Shown piece by piece: positions 26,395-36,602 of a stretch of 64,000 bases of DNA (the first letter of the stretch is position 1; every line of letters starts with the position of its first letter). The translations under genes were made by a program, and so were the position numbers. Origin of the DNA: Stappia albiluteola (GTDB lineage: Bacteria > Pseudomonadota > Alphaproteobacteria > Rhizobiales > Stappiaceae); the NCBI RefSeq assembly GCF_014050225.1, contig NZ_JACFXV010000043.1, positions 124,001-188,000 of the forward strand, given 5' to 3'. The notes under the pieces are model-generated. The model was not told the origin of the DNA. It saw only the letters and a program-made list of their open reading frames with translations, and did no database searches.

Positions 26395-27648
26395 TCAAAC
26401 TGGCTTCAGCAGCACGTGGCGCTTGCGGCCAAGCGAGAGCTTGATCACGCCATCCGCCACAAGGTCCGAGGCGGTGAGGACGCGCTTTTCATCCCCTTCC
26501 GCCTGATCATTGATGCGAATAGCGCCGCCCTTGATATTGCGTCGAACTTCGCCGTTGGAGGCGCACAGCCCCGCAGCCACGACGGCGCTCAGAAGGCCGT
26601 AGCCCGCCTCCAGTTCGCCCCGGCTGATCTCCACCGTGGGAAGGCCGGTTGCAAGCTGTCCTTCCTCGAAGGCTTTACGGGCGGTCTCCGCCGCCTGTTC
26701 CGCGGTTTCGCGACCATGGGCCATGGCGGTGGCCTCGGTTGCCAGGATCTTCTTGGCCTCGTTGATCTCCGCGCCGCCAAGGCTGCCGAGCCGGGCGATC
26801 TCGTCCAGTGGCAGCGTGGTGAAGAGCTTCAGGAAGCGCTCGACGTCGGCGTCCTCGGTGTTGCGCCAATACTGCCAGTAGTCGTAGGGCGACAGCATTT
26901 CGGCATTGAGCCAGACTGCGCCGGCCGCCGTCTTGCCCATCTTGGCGCCCGATGCGGTGGTGAGCAGCGGTGTGGTGATGGCAAAAAGCTCGACATCCTC
27001 CATGCGGCGGCCGAGATCGACGCCGGAAACAATGTTGCCCCACTGGTCGGAGCCGCCAAGCTGCACCCGGCAACCGGTGCGCCGGTAAAGCTCCACGAAA
27101 TCGTAGGCCTGCAGCAGCATGTAATTAAACTCCAGGAAGGAGAGATGCTGCTCACGCTCCAGGCGCAGGCGCACTGAATCGCGCTGGATCATCTGGTTGA
27201 CGGAGAAATGACGGCCGACGTCACGCAGGAATGGCAGGTACTGCAGCTGCAGCAGCCATTCGGCATTGTCGAGCATGAGCGCGTCCTTCGGCCCCGAACC
27301 GAAGGTGAGGAAACGATCGAAGACTTGACGGATACCGGCCTTGTTGTCCTCGATCTGCTCTTCGGTAAGCAGCGGGCGCGCCTCGTCACGGAAGGACGGA
27401 TCGCCGACGCGGGTGGTGCCACCGCCCATCAGCGCGATCGGCCGGTGGCCGGTCTGCTGCATCCAGTGGAGGATCATGATCTGCACGAGGGAGCCGACAT
27501 GCAGGCTCCTGGCCGTGCAGTCGAAGCCGATATAGGCGGTGACCGTTTCGGATGCATACAGCTTGTCGAGTCCTTCCGGGTTCGACACCTGATGGATGAA
27601 GCCTCGCTCCTGGAGGACCTTCAGAAAATCCGATTTGAAAGCGGTCAT
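26395..27648 (-). CDS. tyrS: Tyrosyl-tRNA synthetase
   Basis: This 417-residue class Ic synthetase attaches Tyr to tRNA-Tyr. It has the HIGH-like HVGS at residues 50-53, the tyrosine-binding GGSDQWGNI segment, the KMSKS-like KMGKT at 236-240, and a C-terminal S4 RNA-binding domain (about 350-417). ATG at 27648 is preferred; an in-frame TTG three codons upstream (27657) is possible. It is the TyrS rather than the TyrZ type by length and the KMGKT motif. Confidence 0.96.
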   Translation of the reverse strand: MTAFKSDFLKVLQERGFIHQVSNPEGLDKLYASETVTAYIGFDCTARSLHVGSLVQIMILHWMQQTGHRPIALMGGGTTRVGDPSFRDEARPLLTEEQIEDNKAGIRQVFDRFLTFGSGPKDALMLDNAEWLLQLQYLPFLRDVGRHFSVNQMIQRDSVRLRLEREQHLSFLEFNYMLLQAYDFVELYRRTGCRVQLGGSDQWGNIVSGVDLGRRMEDVELFAITTPLLTTASGAKMGKTAAGAVWLNAEMLSPYDYWQYWRNTEDADVERFLKLFTTLPLDEIARLGSLGGAEINEAKKILATEATAMAHGRETAEQAAETARKAFEEGQLATGLPTVEISRGELEAGYGLLSAVVAAGLCASNGEVRRNIKGGAIRINDQAEGDEKRVLTASDLVADGVIKLSLGRKRHVLLKPV

Positions 27649-27770
27649 CTCGCTCAATTTCCGTATGTTTTGAATTGTTCCCTGATTTCGGCCGGAGAGA
27701 GCCGGTCCGCTCTATAGCCGATGTAGCCTGCGAATTCACGGAGGAATTGGGCACGCCCTCGCTGATTCGG

Positions 27771-27800
27771 CAAAAAGAAAGGCGGCTCGCGGGAGCCGCC
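27771..27800 (-). terminator. Terminator downstream of phoX
   Basis: GGCGGCTC (27781-27788) and GAGCCGCC (27793-27800) pair around GCGG. On the minus strand the stem is followed by TTTCTTTTT, so it ends the phoX transcript about 115 bases after its stop codon. Confidence 0.85.
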
Positions 27801-27913
27801 GAAGTTTGCGGGTAAGGGCGATGTCGGATGACATCAGCCTTGCGGCAATGTCATAGCCAGCCGAGATGACGGGGCCGTGACAGCTGCTTCTGTCGACACC
27901 TTGCCGTCGAGGT

Positions 27914-29923
27914 TCAGATGGCGATCTTGCCGCCCCCTCGCTTCGTGATGACGACGACGGAGGGGCGCGGCGGCATGCCGTCGGAGAAATCCGGCCAGCG
28001 CGTCGACGGATCTTCGAAATAGGACGGGCGGCCGAAGGGTTCCCAGTCCAGACCTTCGTCGGCAGGGTGCTGGATGGCGACGAAAAAGTTCTGCATGTCT
28101 TCCGTCATGCAGGGGCCGCAAAGCTCCGCGCCGACGGGAACACGGAAGAACAGGCGCGACGTACCGCGGCCTTCGCCTGTCGTCTCCACCGCCCATACGC
28201 CGTCTGTACGGCCGGTATCGGCGGGCGAATTGCCATCGGTTGCCACCCAAAGCCGTCCTTCGGCATCCACCGCGCAATTGTCCGGCATGCCAAACCAGCC
28301 GTTCTGCGTGGTGTCGGAGGAAAAAGTTGCGCCGACCTCGGCAATCGAGGGGTCGCCGCACTTGACGAGGATCTCCCACTTTGCCCGGGTCGCGGCGTGG
28401 TCCTGGTCCGGGTTGACGATCTCGATGATGTGGCCGAACGCGTTCTTTGCGCGCGGGTTGGCCGCGTTGATCTGGTCGTCCTTGCGCTTGGTATTGTTGG
28501 TGAGCATGACGAAGGCGTTGCCGTTCTTGCCGGGCTGCACGTCTTCCGGGCGGTCCATCTTCGTCGCCCCGAGTACGTCGCCGGCGCGGCGAGACTCGAT
28601 CAGCACGTCTGCCTGGCTTTCGAAGCCGTTCTCGGCAGTCAGAGGACCTTCGCCGTGGACCATCGGCAGCCAGTTGAGGGTGCCGTCCTCCTCGAAGCGC
28701 GCGACGTAGAGAGTGCCCTCATCGAGGAGGTCCATGTTCGCGGTGCGATCGCTCGGATTGTAGATTCCGGCGGTCACGAATTTGTAGACGTAGTCGAAGC
28801 GCTCGTCATCGCCGGTGTAGATGACGACGCGTCCATCCTTGTTGACGATGGTCTCGCAACCTTCGTGTTTGAAGCGTCCGAGTGCCGTGCGCTTCTTCGG
28901 CGTGGAGTTAGGGTCAAGGACATCGACCTCGACGATCCAGCCGAAGCGGTTGGGTTCGTTCGGTTCCTTGCCGACGTGGAAGCGGTCGTGGAAATTACCC
29001 CAAGCATAGGAGTTGCCGGGAACACCGACACGTTTGAAGTTCGCCTCTTCCCTATGGCCGGCGGGCAGTTCACCGGTGAAGTAGCCGTGGAAATTTTCCT
29101 CCGCCATGAGATAGGTGCCCCATGGTGTCACGCCTCCGGCGCAGTTGTTGAGTGTGCCAAGCACTTCGACGCCAGACCGGTCAGCGGATGTCTTGACGCG
29201 ATCATGGCCGGCGACCGGCCCGCTCAACATCATGGGTGTATCGGCGGTAATCCGGCGATTCATCCTGCCGTCGCGCCGGATCTGCCACTTGCCGCCTTCC
29301 TTGCGAATCTCGACGATGGAGCCGCCATGAGCGGCCATTTCGATATCGATGCGGGCCCGGTCCGCTTCGGCGACTTCGGCCTTCTTCACCTTCTTGCCGT
29401 CTTTCTCCACCTCGACAATGGTGACGATGCCCGGGAACATCAGCTCTTCATTCGTGTACTCGTGGTTGACGACCAGAAGGCCATGCTCGTCGGAGCCGCC
29501 AAGGGGAATGAAGCCTATGAAATCGTTGTTGTAGCCGAACTGCTTCCTTTGAGCGTCGGCCGACTGGTTCAATGGATCGAATGCAGGAGAATCGGCAAAG
29601 ATGGCATCTCCCCAACGCAGCAGTATATCTGCGTCATAGCCTTCGGCGACATGGTGCATTTCATCTACACCGGCCTCTACCTCCTTGAAATTGAAGCTGA
29701 AAGAGCCTGAGGCACGGGCTTCCGACGAAGCCATCAAGGCCAGCGGGCTAACGGTAGCCGCAATCGCAGTAACGCCGAGCGCGCCTTTCAGGATGCCGCG
29801 ACGGGAATAGCGAGCTGCAATGATGTCGCCCATGGTGGGGTTTGCACTGCTGTTGCGACCGATATCGTCGGAGACTTCGAACTGGCCGGCGCGGAAAAGC
29901 GGTTCGTTGCTGCTTTCGGACAT
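27914..29923 (-). CDS. phoX: PhoX-family alkaline phosphatase
   Basis: This 669-residue protein of the DUF839/PhoX family releases phosphate from organic esters outside the cytoplasm, using iron and calcium. A Tat signal with a long N-region has twin arginines R41-R42 in YSRRGILKG and likely cleavage after ARA at 72. The body contains the family blocks GSDEHGLLVVNHEYTNEE, NNCAGGVTPWGTYLMAEEN and MPDNCAVDAEGRLWVATDG. AGGGAGG precedes the ATG. Upstream lie a candidate Pho box and a palindrome, consistent with phosphate-starvation control. Confidence 0.93.
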   Translation of the reverse strand: MSESSNEPLFRAGQFEVSDDIGRNSSANPTMGDIIAARYSRRGILKGALGVTAIAATVSPLALMASSEARASGSFSFNFKEVEAGVDEMHHVAEGYDADILLRWGDAIFADSPAFDPLNQSADAQRKQFGYNNDFIGFIPLGGSDEHGLLVVNHEYTNEELMFPGIVTIVEVEKDGKKVKKAEVAEADRARIDIEMAAHGGSIVEIRKEGGKWQIRRDGRMNRRITADTPMMLSGPVAGHDRVKTSADRSGVEVLGTLNNCAGGVTPWGTYLMAEENFHGYFTGELPAGHREEANFKRVGVPGNSYAWGNFHDRFHVGKEPNEPNRFGWIVEVDVLDPNSTPKKRTALGRFKHEGCETIVNKDGRVVIYTGDDERFDYVYKFVTAGIYNPSDRTANMDLLDEGTLYVARFEEDGTLNWLPMVHGEGPLTAENGFESQADVLIESRRAGDVLGATKMDRPEDVQPGKNGNAFVMLTNNTKRKDDQINAANPRAKNAFGHIIEIVNPDQDHAATRAKWEILVKCGDPSIAEVGATFSSDTTQNGWFGMPDNCAVDAEGRLWVATDGNSPADTGRTDGVWAVETTGEGRGTSRLFFRVPVGAELCGPCMTEDMQNFFVAIQHPADEGLDWEPFGRPSYFEDPSTRWPDFSDGMPPRPSVVVITKRGGGKIAI

Positions 29924-29960
29924 TGCATGACCTCCCTTGTCGGCCGGCTGACAGAGCAGC

Positions 29961-29978
29961 CGGACATGGTCATGTCCG
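29961..29978. repeat. Perfect palindrome in the phoX leader
   Basis: CGGACATG (29961-29968) and CATGTCCG (29971-29978) are exact complements separated by GT. It lies between the candidate Pho box and the phoX start, so it may be an operator or an mRNA hairpin. The half-site GGACAT resembles the tetR operators, but the spacing is four bases longer. Confidence 0.5.
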
Positions 29979-29993
29979 CTCTAACGCGCGGCG

Positions 29994-30011
29994 GTGAAGC
30001 CCTTGTGACAT
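29994..30011 (-). promoter_or_regulatory. Candidate Pho box upstream of phoX
   Basis: On the minus strand ATGTCACAAGGGCTTCAC contains TGTCAC and CTTCAC repeated at an 11-base period. This matches the arrangement of rhizobial PhoB sites (TGTCAT repeated every 11 bases) with some mismatches. It lies 70-88 bases upstream of the start codon. PhoB binding is inferred. Confidence 0.5.
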
Positions 30012-30052
30012 GATGGATGCCGGTCCGATTTTGGCCTTGCAGCCTGCAAATG

Positions 30053-30084
30053 AAAACGGGGTGGGAGATCGCTCACCCACCCCG
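30053..30084 (-). terminator. Terminator downstream of glnA
   Basis: CGGGGTGGG (30057-30065) pairs with CCCACCCCG (30076-30084). On the minus strand TTTTC follows the stem, 26 bases or so after the glnA stop codon. Confidence 0.75.
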
Positions 30085-30109
30085 CTGCAATGATGTATCG
30101 CCCGCCCAA

Positions 30110-31519
30110 TCAGCAGGAGTAGTACATGTCGTACTCGATCGGATGCGGAGACATCTCGTAGCGCATGTTCTCTTCCATCTTCAGCTCGATGTAGGCATCG
30201 ATCTGATCGTCGTCCATGACGCCGCCGGCCTTGAGGAATTCGCGGTCGGCATCGAGCGCTTCAAGCGCTTCGCGCAGCGAACCGGCGACGGTTGGGATTT
30301 CCTTCAGCTCCTCCGCCGGCAGGTCGTAGAGGTTCTTGTCCATCGGGTCGCCCGGATGGATCTTGTTCTTGATGCCGTCGAGGCCGGCCATCAGCATCGC
30401 GGCGAAACCGAGATACGGATTGGCGGACGGGTCCGGGAAGCGGACTTCCACGCGCTTCGCCTTCGGCGAGGACGTGAACGGGATGCGGCAGGAGGCGGAG
30501 CGGTTGCGCGACGAATAGGCGAGCAGAACCGGAGCCTCATAGCCCGGGACCAGGCGCTTGTAGGAGTTGGTCGACGGGTTGGTGAAGGCGTTGATCGCCT
30601 TGGCGTGCTTCAGGATACCGCCGATGTAGTAGAGGCAGGCTTCCGAGAGGTCGGCATACTGGTTGCCGGCGAAGACGGGCTTGCCTTCCTTCCAGATCGA
30701 CTGATGGCAGTGCATGCCGGTGCCGTTGTCGCCGAATACCGGCTTCGGCATGAAGGTCGCGGTCTTGCCGTAGGCGTGAGCGACCTGGTGCACGGCGTAC
30801 TTGTAGATCTGCATCTTATCGGCGTTGCGGACCATGGTGTCGAACTTGATGCCAAGTTCGTGCTGGGCCGCGGCCACCTCGTGGTGGTGCTTCTCGACTG
30901 TAACGCCCATCTCCTTGAGGACGGTGAGCATCTCGGAGCGGATGTCCTGGCAGCTGTCGATCGGCGGAACCGGGAAGTAGCCGCCCTTGGTGCGCGGACG
31001 GTGGCCGAGGTTGCCGGACTCGTACTCCGAGCCCATGTTGATCGGCAGTTCCATGGAGTCCACCTTGAAGGAGGTGTTGTACGGATCTGCCGAGAAACGA
31101 ACGTCGTCGAAGATGAAAAATTCGGCTTCCGGGCCGAAGTACACGGTGTCGCCGATGCCGAGCGACTTCATGTAGGCTTCCGCCTTCTTGGCGGTCGTGC
31201 GCGGATCGCGGTTGTAGGCCTCGCCGGAAACCGGGTCGATGATGTCGCACATGATGGCGAGCGTCGACTGGGCGAAGAACGGATCGATATGCGCGCTCTC
31301 GGGATCGAGGACGAGCGTCATGTCGGATTCGTTGATGGCTTTCCAGCCGGCGATCGAGGAGCCGTCGAAGGCGACGCCTTCGGCGAACATGTCCTCGTTC
31401 ACTTCCGAGGCGTCCATGGTGACATGCTGCAGCTTGCCGCGCGGATCAGTGAAGCGCAGGTCGACAAACTTGATGTCCTTCTCGCTCATTTCCTTGAGGA
31501 TGTCGCTAGCGGTCGTCAT
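30110..31519 (-). CDS. glnA: Glutamine synthetase type I
   Basis: This 469-residue dodecameric enzyme makes glutamine from glutamate, ammonia and ATP. It shows FDGSSIAGW (D-loop region), the [12 protein letters not shown] metal site, the [15 protein letters not shown] loop, [17 protein letters not shown] and the RIPF segment. The adenylylation site is Y398 in NLYDLPAEE, so GlnE can switch it off. It lies 106 bases after glnB on the same strand, and both probably start from the sigma-54 promoter upstream of glnB. Confidence 0.97.
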   Translation of the reverse strand: MTTASDILKEMSEKDIKFVDLRFTDPRGKLQHVTMDASEVNEDMFAEGVAFDGSSIAGWKAINESDMTLVLDPESAHIDPFFAQSTLAIMCDIIDPVSGEAYNRDPRTTAKKAEAYMKSLGIGDTVYFGPEAEFFIFDDVRFSADPYNTSFKVDSMELPINMGSEYESGNLGHRPRTKGGYFPVPPIDSCQDIRSEMLTVLKEMGVTVEKHHHEVAAAQHELGIKFDTMVRNADKMQIYKYAVHQVAHAYGKTATFMPKPVFGDNGTGMHCHQSIWKEGKPVFAGNQYADLSEACLYYIGGILKHAKAINAFTNPSTNSYKRLVPGYEAPVLLAYSSRNRSASCRIPFTSSPKAKRVEVRFPDPSANPYLGFAAMLMAGLDGIKNKIHPGDPMDKNLYDLPAEELKEIPTVAGSLREALEALDADREFLKAGGVMDDDQIDAYIELKMEENMRYEMSPHPIEYDMYYSC

Positions 31520-31625
31520 TTCATCCTTCCCAGTTCATTCTTGGATTTAAGTTTCAGATTTTCCGCGAATTCCCGCGCGAGAGGGCGGCAGCGCCGCACT
31601 GCGGGGCGATCGTTCGCGTGCATGC

Positions 31626-32427
<802 letters not shown>

Positions 32428-32826
32428 ATGTCGATGAAGATCATCTCGATCGATCACCTGGTACTTACGGTTCGCGATGTCGACGCGACGGTGGATTTTT
32501 ATGTCGGCGTGCTCGGTATGGAGGAAGTTGTCTTTTCGGGCGGGCGGCGGGCGCTTCGCTTCGGCCAGCAGAAGATCAATCTGCACCAGCACCAGCGAGA
32601 GTTCCTGCCGAAGGCGTTCGAGCCGACGCCCGGCTCCGGCGATCTCTGTCTTCTGGTGGAAAGCCTCGACGCGGCGATAGCGCGTTTGAAGGGGGCTAAA
32701 GTGGTGATCGAGGAGGGACCGGTATCCCGTACAGGAGCCACCAGTCCGATACGCTCGATATATATACGCGATCCCGACGGCAACCTGATCGAGCTCGCCG
32801 AGCCGCAGAACGTCGTTCTCGCCTGA
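32428..32826 (+). CDS. VOC-family (glyoxalase/dioxygenase superfamily) protein
   Basis: This 132-residue single VOC domain has paired beta-alpha-beta-beta-beta modules. The first opens DHLVLTVRDVDATVDFYVGVLGM, with a metal-type His, and the last is YIRDPDGNLIELAEP, with the C-terminal Glu ligand. Members include virulence/glyoxalase-type proteins of unknown substrate, so no reaction is assigned. ATG at 32428 has AAGGGGGAG upstream; the open frame extends to 32368 without a ribosome site. It is 25 bases ahead of nnr and probably co-transcribed. Confidence 0.82.
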   Translation: MSMKIISIDHLVLTVRDVDATVDFYVGVLGMEEVVFSGGRRALRFGQQKINLHQHQREFLPKAFEPTPGSGDLCLLVESLDAAIARLKGAKVVIEEGPVSRTGATSPIRSIYIRDPDGNLIELAEPQNVVLA

Positions 32827-32851
32827 GCCCGCGGTTGCTCTGGAGCGGTCC

Positions 32852-34363
32852 ATGGAAGTTCTCCTGACGACGGAAGATATGGCGCGCGCCGACCGGTTGA
32901 CGATCGAGTCCGGCGTGCCTGGCATTGAACTCCTGAACGCGGCCGGGCGTGCGGTCGCCAATTGCTGCACGCGGATGGTTGGGCCTGACGGCCGCATCCT
33001 AGTTTTGGCGGGGCCGGGAAATAACGGCGGCGACGGGTTCGTGGCGGCCGAGGTTCTGAAAAAACGCGGCTTCATCGTTTCCTGCCTGCTGCTCGGATCA
33101 GCGGAAAAACTGAGAGGCGACGCAAAGCTTGCCTTTGACTCAGCCCTGGCGAAGGGCGTCGATATCGCTCCGATCGACCTGAAGTCTTTACCCGAAAAGC
33201 TGGAGGTCTGCGGCCTCATCGTGGACGCGTTGTTCGGGGCGGGGCTCGATCGGCCGCTGTCAGGTGAGGCTGCCGAGGTGGTTGGCCTCGTCAATGCAAG
33301 CGGAGCCAGGGTTGTCGCTGTCGATCTTCCGTCGGGCGTTTCGGGCGACAGCGGTGCGGTAATGGGCGCCGCAGTCAGGGCAACGCGTACCGTCACCTTC
33401 TTTCGGCGGAAGCCGGGGCATTACCTGCTACCCGGACGCCTCCTGTGCGGGCCCGTCGATGTCGAGGATATCGGAATTCCGCAAGCGATACTGGGGCGGA
33501 TCGATCCCGGCATGGTGGTCAATGAGCCGTCCGTCTGGTCAGGCTCCTGGCATCCGCCTGCCCCCGAGGGACATAAATATTCCCGCGGCCACGCGGTGGT
33601 CGTATCGGGGCCGGCCACGGCGACGGGCGCGGCGAGGCTTGCCGCGATGGCTGCATTGCGGGCGGGGGCAGGGCTGGTGACGGTGGCCTGTCCGTCTTCG
33701 GCGGCACTCGTTCAGGCCGCGCATCTGACCGCGGTGATGATCCGTTCCTGCCGGGACGAGGGAGACTTCGCCGAATTTCTCGGCGACCGGCGGATCAATG
33801 CCGCCGTTATCGGACCAGCCGCGGGCGTCGGCGCAAGAACGAGGGAAAAGGTTGCCATCGTTCTGGGTGGCTGCCGGTCCGTGGTCTTGGACGCGGACGC
33901 GTTGATGAGCTTTGCGGATGGACCGCAGGAGCTTTTCGAGGCGATCGCCGCTACCCGGCCGGGTGAGGCGGTGATGACGCCGCATGAAGGAGAGTTTGCC
34001 CGGCTCTTTCCCGATCTTTCCGCGGACATGGTTCCGTCCAAGGCCGAGCGGGCGAGGCAAGCGGCGCAAAGGAGCGGTGCGGTCATCCTTTTGAAAGGGG
34101 GCGATACAGTGATTGCGGCGCCGGACGGGCGCGTGTCCATATCGCCAGGTGCGACGCCGTGGCTTGCGACCGCGGGATCGGGCGATGTGCTTGCAGGCAT
34201 TGTCGGCGGGCTGCTCGCCCAGCGGCTGCCGGCCTTCGAAGCGGCGGCGATGGGTGTCTGGCTCCACGGTGAGGCGGGACGTATCGCCGGGCCAGGACTC
34301 ATCGCGGAGGATCTTTTGCCGGCACTCAAAACGGCGGTCGCCGAACTCGTGCGCGATGCCTGA
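32852..34363 (+). CDS. nnr: Bifunctional NAD(P)H-hydrate epimerase / ADP-dependent dehydratase
   Basis: This 503-residue protein repairs damaged NADHX and NADPHX. The N-terminal YjeF epimerase domain (about 1-210) has the AGPGNNGGDGFVAAEVL Rossmann loop and the VDALFGAGL block. The C-terminal kinase-like dehydratase (about 225-500) has KYSRGHAVVVSG, the DADAL segment, TPHEGEF, and the anion-hole motif TAGSGDVLAGIVGGLLAQ. Length is normal for the fused form. Confidence 0.95.
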   Translation: MEVLLTTEDMARADRLTIESGVPGIELLNAAGRAVANCCTRMVGPDGRILVLAGPGNNGGDGFVAAEVLKKRGFIVSCLLLGSAEKLRGDAKLAFDSALAKGVDIAPIDLKSLPEKLEVCGLIVDALFGAGLDRPLSGEAAEVVGLVNASGARVVAVDLPSGVSGDSGAVMGAAVRATRTVTFFRRKPGHYLLPGRLLCGPVDVEDIGIPQAILGRIDPGMVVNEPSVWSGSWHPPAPEGHKYSRGHAVVVSGPATATGAARLAAMAALRAGAGLVTVACPSSAALVQAAHLTAVMIRSCRDEGDFAEFLGDRRINAAVIGPAAGVGARTREKVAIVLGGCRSVVLDADALMSFADGPQELFEAIAATRPGEAVMTPHEGEFARLFPDLSADMVPSKAERARQAAQRSGAVILLKGGDTVIAAPDGRVSISPGATPWLATAGSGDVLAGIVGGLLAQRLPAFEAAAMGVWLHGEAGRIAGPGLIAEDLLPALKTAVAELVRDA

Positions 34364-34395
34364 AGTCCGGCTTGGATAGGGGCTGCGTTTTTTCT

Positions 34396-34423
34396 TTGAA
34401 CGTGCCAAAGCGGATGCTATAGA
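34396..34423 (+). promoter_or_regulatory. Promoter of tRNA-Leu
   Basis: TTGAAC (34396-34401) and TATAGA (34418-34423) are spaced by 16 bases, about 30 bases upstream of the mature tRNA-Leu 5' end. It lies just after nnr. Confidence 0.6.
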
Positions 34424-34456
34424 GGCCGCGCCTTGGCTTCGGGCCTTTCGACCGTC

Positions 34457-34541
34457 GCGGGCGTGGTGGAACTGGTAGACACGCCAGATTTAGGTTCTGG
34501 TGGCGCAAGCCGTGGGGGTTCAAGTCCCTCCGCCCGCACCA
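34457..34541 (+). tRNA. tRNA-Leu (anticodon TAG)
   Basis: This 85-base class II tRNA has acceptor GCGGGCG pairing with CGCCCGC, anticodon stem CCAGA/TCTGG around loop TTTAGGT (anticodon TAG, reading CUN codons), a variable arm, T-arm GGGGGTTCAAGTCCCTC and an encoded CCA. Confidence 0.97.
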
Positions 34542-34956
34542 CGTCTGAAAGCCGTCATCCGAACCAGCGGAAGCGCAAGGCTGTTCTTGCGATCGTCGGG
34601 CATCGAAGCAGCGTTTGGCTGTCGTCCTGCGAGAGGTGGAACGATCGGGGGTATGATGAAGTTGGAAATCCCTGGCGGTTGCGCGCGTGCGCGGCTGGCC
34701 GCGAGGGCTTCCGGTTAGTTCCGTCGCCGGATCCCGTGAATGCGGGGCGGCTGGAGGATCGCCGAGCGATCGCCGGTACCTGCCGGCAGGAGGGGCGGCC
34801 TGATCCGGCGGGCGTCGAGGTGAGCTTGATCCCGAGGGTTCTCTGACCTTCCGGATATGATCATGCTCAGGAAAACAATCAGTTAGAACGGGATGAACGA
34901 CTGAAACAGGTTCATCCCGATCTGGGGATTCAAGACCGAGGACGAAGCAAATTACC
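34542..34956. other. tRNA-Leu to tig intergenic region
   Basis: About 415 bases with no convincing gene; the open frames overlapping it run through the tRNA. The main structure is a 10-bp inverted repeat at 34889-34919 just ahead of tig. I see no clear terminator after the tRNA and no strong -35/-10 pair. Confidence 0.5.
34889..34919 (+). promoter_or_regulatory. Perfect hairpin in the tig leader
   Basis: CGGGATGAAC (34889-34898) and GTTCATCCCG (34910-34919) pair over 10 bp. Inside, after a GA bulge, CTG and CAG pair around an AAA loop, extending the stem. It ends 37 bases before the tig ATG and lacks a T-run, so it is more likely a leader-RNA structure or a protein operator than a terminator. 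Confidence 0.55.
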
Positions 34957-36306
34957 ATGCAGGTGACCGAAACCCTGGCCGAGGGGCTGAAGCGCGAGCT
35001 CAAAGTCGTCATTCCGGCGTCAGATCTGGCAAGCCGCCTCGATTCCTATATCGAAGACCTGAAGGGCAAGGTGCAGATCAAGGGCTTCCGCCCGGGCAAG
35101 GTGCCGACCGCTCACCTGAAGCGGATGTATGGCCGGCAGGCCATGGCGGAACTGGTCAACAACCTGATTCAGGAAACGACCCAGAAGGCGATCGATGATC
35201 GCAACGAGAAGCCGGCCCTGCAGCCGGATATCGATCTGCCTGACGATGACGCGGAAGCGATCCTCGACGGCAAGGCTGATCTCGCCTTCAAGATGTCCTA
35301 TGACCTGCTGCCGGAATTCGAGCTGATCGATTTTTCGTCGGTCGAGCTTGAGCGGCCCGTGGTCGAGATTCCGGAAGAGGAAATCGACGAGCAGATCAGG
35401 CGCATTGCCGAAAGCAACCGCCCCTTCACCACCAAGGAAGGTGCGGCGGAAGAGGGCGACCGCGTTTCGATGAGCTATGTCGGCAAGCTCGACGGCGAGG
35501 CCTTCGAAGGCGGCAGCGACGAGAATGGCCAGCTGGTGATCGGCTCCAAGATGTTCATTCCCGGCTTCGAGGAGCAGCTCGTCGGTCTCAAGGCCGGTGA
35601 TGAAAAGACCATCGCCGTGACCTTCCCGGAAGACTATCCGGCCACCCATCTGGCGGGCAAGGAAGTGACTTTCGACATCGCGGTCAAGGAAATCGCCTCT
35701 CCGGGCGAACTGGTTCTCGATGACGAATTCGCCAAGGGCCTCGGCCTGGAGACGCTTGAGGCGCTGAAGGGTGTAATCCGGGGCCAGGCGGAGAGCCAGT
35801 ACGGCGCCATGACGCGCCAGAAGATGAAGCGTCAGCTTCTCGACAAGCTGGACGAGGCCTATTCCTTCGACCTGCCGCAGAAGCTCGTCGAAACGGAATT
35901 TGAAGGCGTCTGGCGTCAGGTTTTGGCCGACATGCAGCGTGCCGGCAAGACCTTCGAGGACGAGGGGGCGAACGAGGAAGAATCCAAGGCCGAATACCGC
36001 AAGATTGCGGAGCGCCGGGTTCGTCTCGGTCTTGTTCTCTCCGAAGTGGGCGAGAAAAACGACGTCCAGGTCACGGACGACGAAGTGCAGCGTGCACTCT
36101 ACGATCGCGTCCGCCAGTACCCGGGCAACGAGAAGCAGGTCTTCGACTTCTTCCGCAGCAACCCGCAGGCCCTGGCCGGCCTGCGTGCGCCGATCTACGA
36201 AGAGAAGGTGGTCGACTATATCTTCAGCATCGCCAAGGTCACTGACAAGACTGTGACCAAGGAAGAGCTGATGGCCGACGACGAGGACGATCAGGCGGAA
36301 GTCTGA
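34957..36306 (+). CDS. tig: Trigger factor
   Basis: This 449-residue ribosome-bound chaperone with peptidyl-prolyl isomerase activity has an N-terminal ribosome-docking domain with the signature GFRPGKVP (about residues 44-51). The FKBP-type PPIase domain (about 165-245) begins [16 protein letters not shown], and a helical C-terminal chaperone domain with an acidic tail ends in DDEDDQAEV. It is followed by its own terminator and then clpP, clpX and lon, the classical proteostasis block. Confidence 0.97.
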   Translation: MQVTETLAEGLKRELKVVIPASDLASRLDSYIEDLKGKVQIKGFRPGKVPTAHLKRMYGRQAMAELVNNLIQETTQKAIDDRNEKPALQPDIDLPDDDAEAILDGKADLAFKMSYDLLPEFELIDFSSVELERPVVEIPEEEIDEQIRRIAESNRPFTTKEGAAEEGDRVSMSYVGKLDGEAFEGGSDENGQLVIGSKMFIPGFEEQLVGLKAGDEKTIAVTFPEDYPATHLAGKEVTFDIAVKEIASPGELVLDDEFAKGLGLETLEALKGVIRGQAESQYGAMTRQKMKRQLLDKLDEAYSFDLPQKLVETEFEGVWRQVLADMQRAGKTFEDEGANEEESKAEYRKIAERRVRLGLVLSEVGEKNDVQVTDDEVQRALYDRVRQYPGNEKQVFDFFRSNPQALAGLRAPIYEEKVVDYIFSIAKVTDKTVTKEELMADDEDDQAEV

Positions 36307-36330
36307 CCTTCAGTCATGCGATGCCTGGCT

Positions 36331-36380
36331 CCGGGCGACGGAACCCTGCAAGGTCAAGGCCGACAGGGAGGTTCGCCCGG
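36331..36380. repeat. Long-range inverted repeat after tig
   Basis: CCGGGCGA (36331-36338) pairs with TCGCCCGG (36373-36380), and inside it CCCTG (36344-36348) pairs with CAGGG (36364-36368). Together they make an extended structured 3' element of the tig transcript, upstream of the terminator. Confidence 0.4.
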
Positions 36381-36469
36381 GGTGGGCATGTCGGGTGGCC
36401 CGCTTTCCTCGCCGGCGTGAATGAATAAAGGAAGTTCGCAGCCGGCGCTCCAGACGACCTTTCGAAATG

Positions 36470-36505
36470 AAGCGACATCTCCTATGTTCCGGGTGTCGCT
36501 TTTTT
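36470..36505 (+). terminator. Terminator of tig
   Basis: AAGCGACA (36470-36477) pairs with TGTCGCTT (36494-36501) over a 16-base loop, and the T-run continues to 36505. It separates tig from clpP. Confidence 0.8.
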
Positions 36506-36602
36506 CGACTCATGAAAGAGGGCGTCGTTTCTCCGCTGGAATGCCGGTTGCATTCGAGGTTCCGGCGTGGAGGGCGTCTCTCCGTTAAAACATGGAAGAG
36601 GC

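Noticed and set aside
34433-34846. Open frames covering the tRNA-Leu gene and downstream gap
   Set aside because: They read through a structurally perfect tRNA and have no protein-family features.
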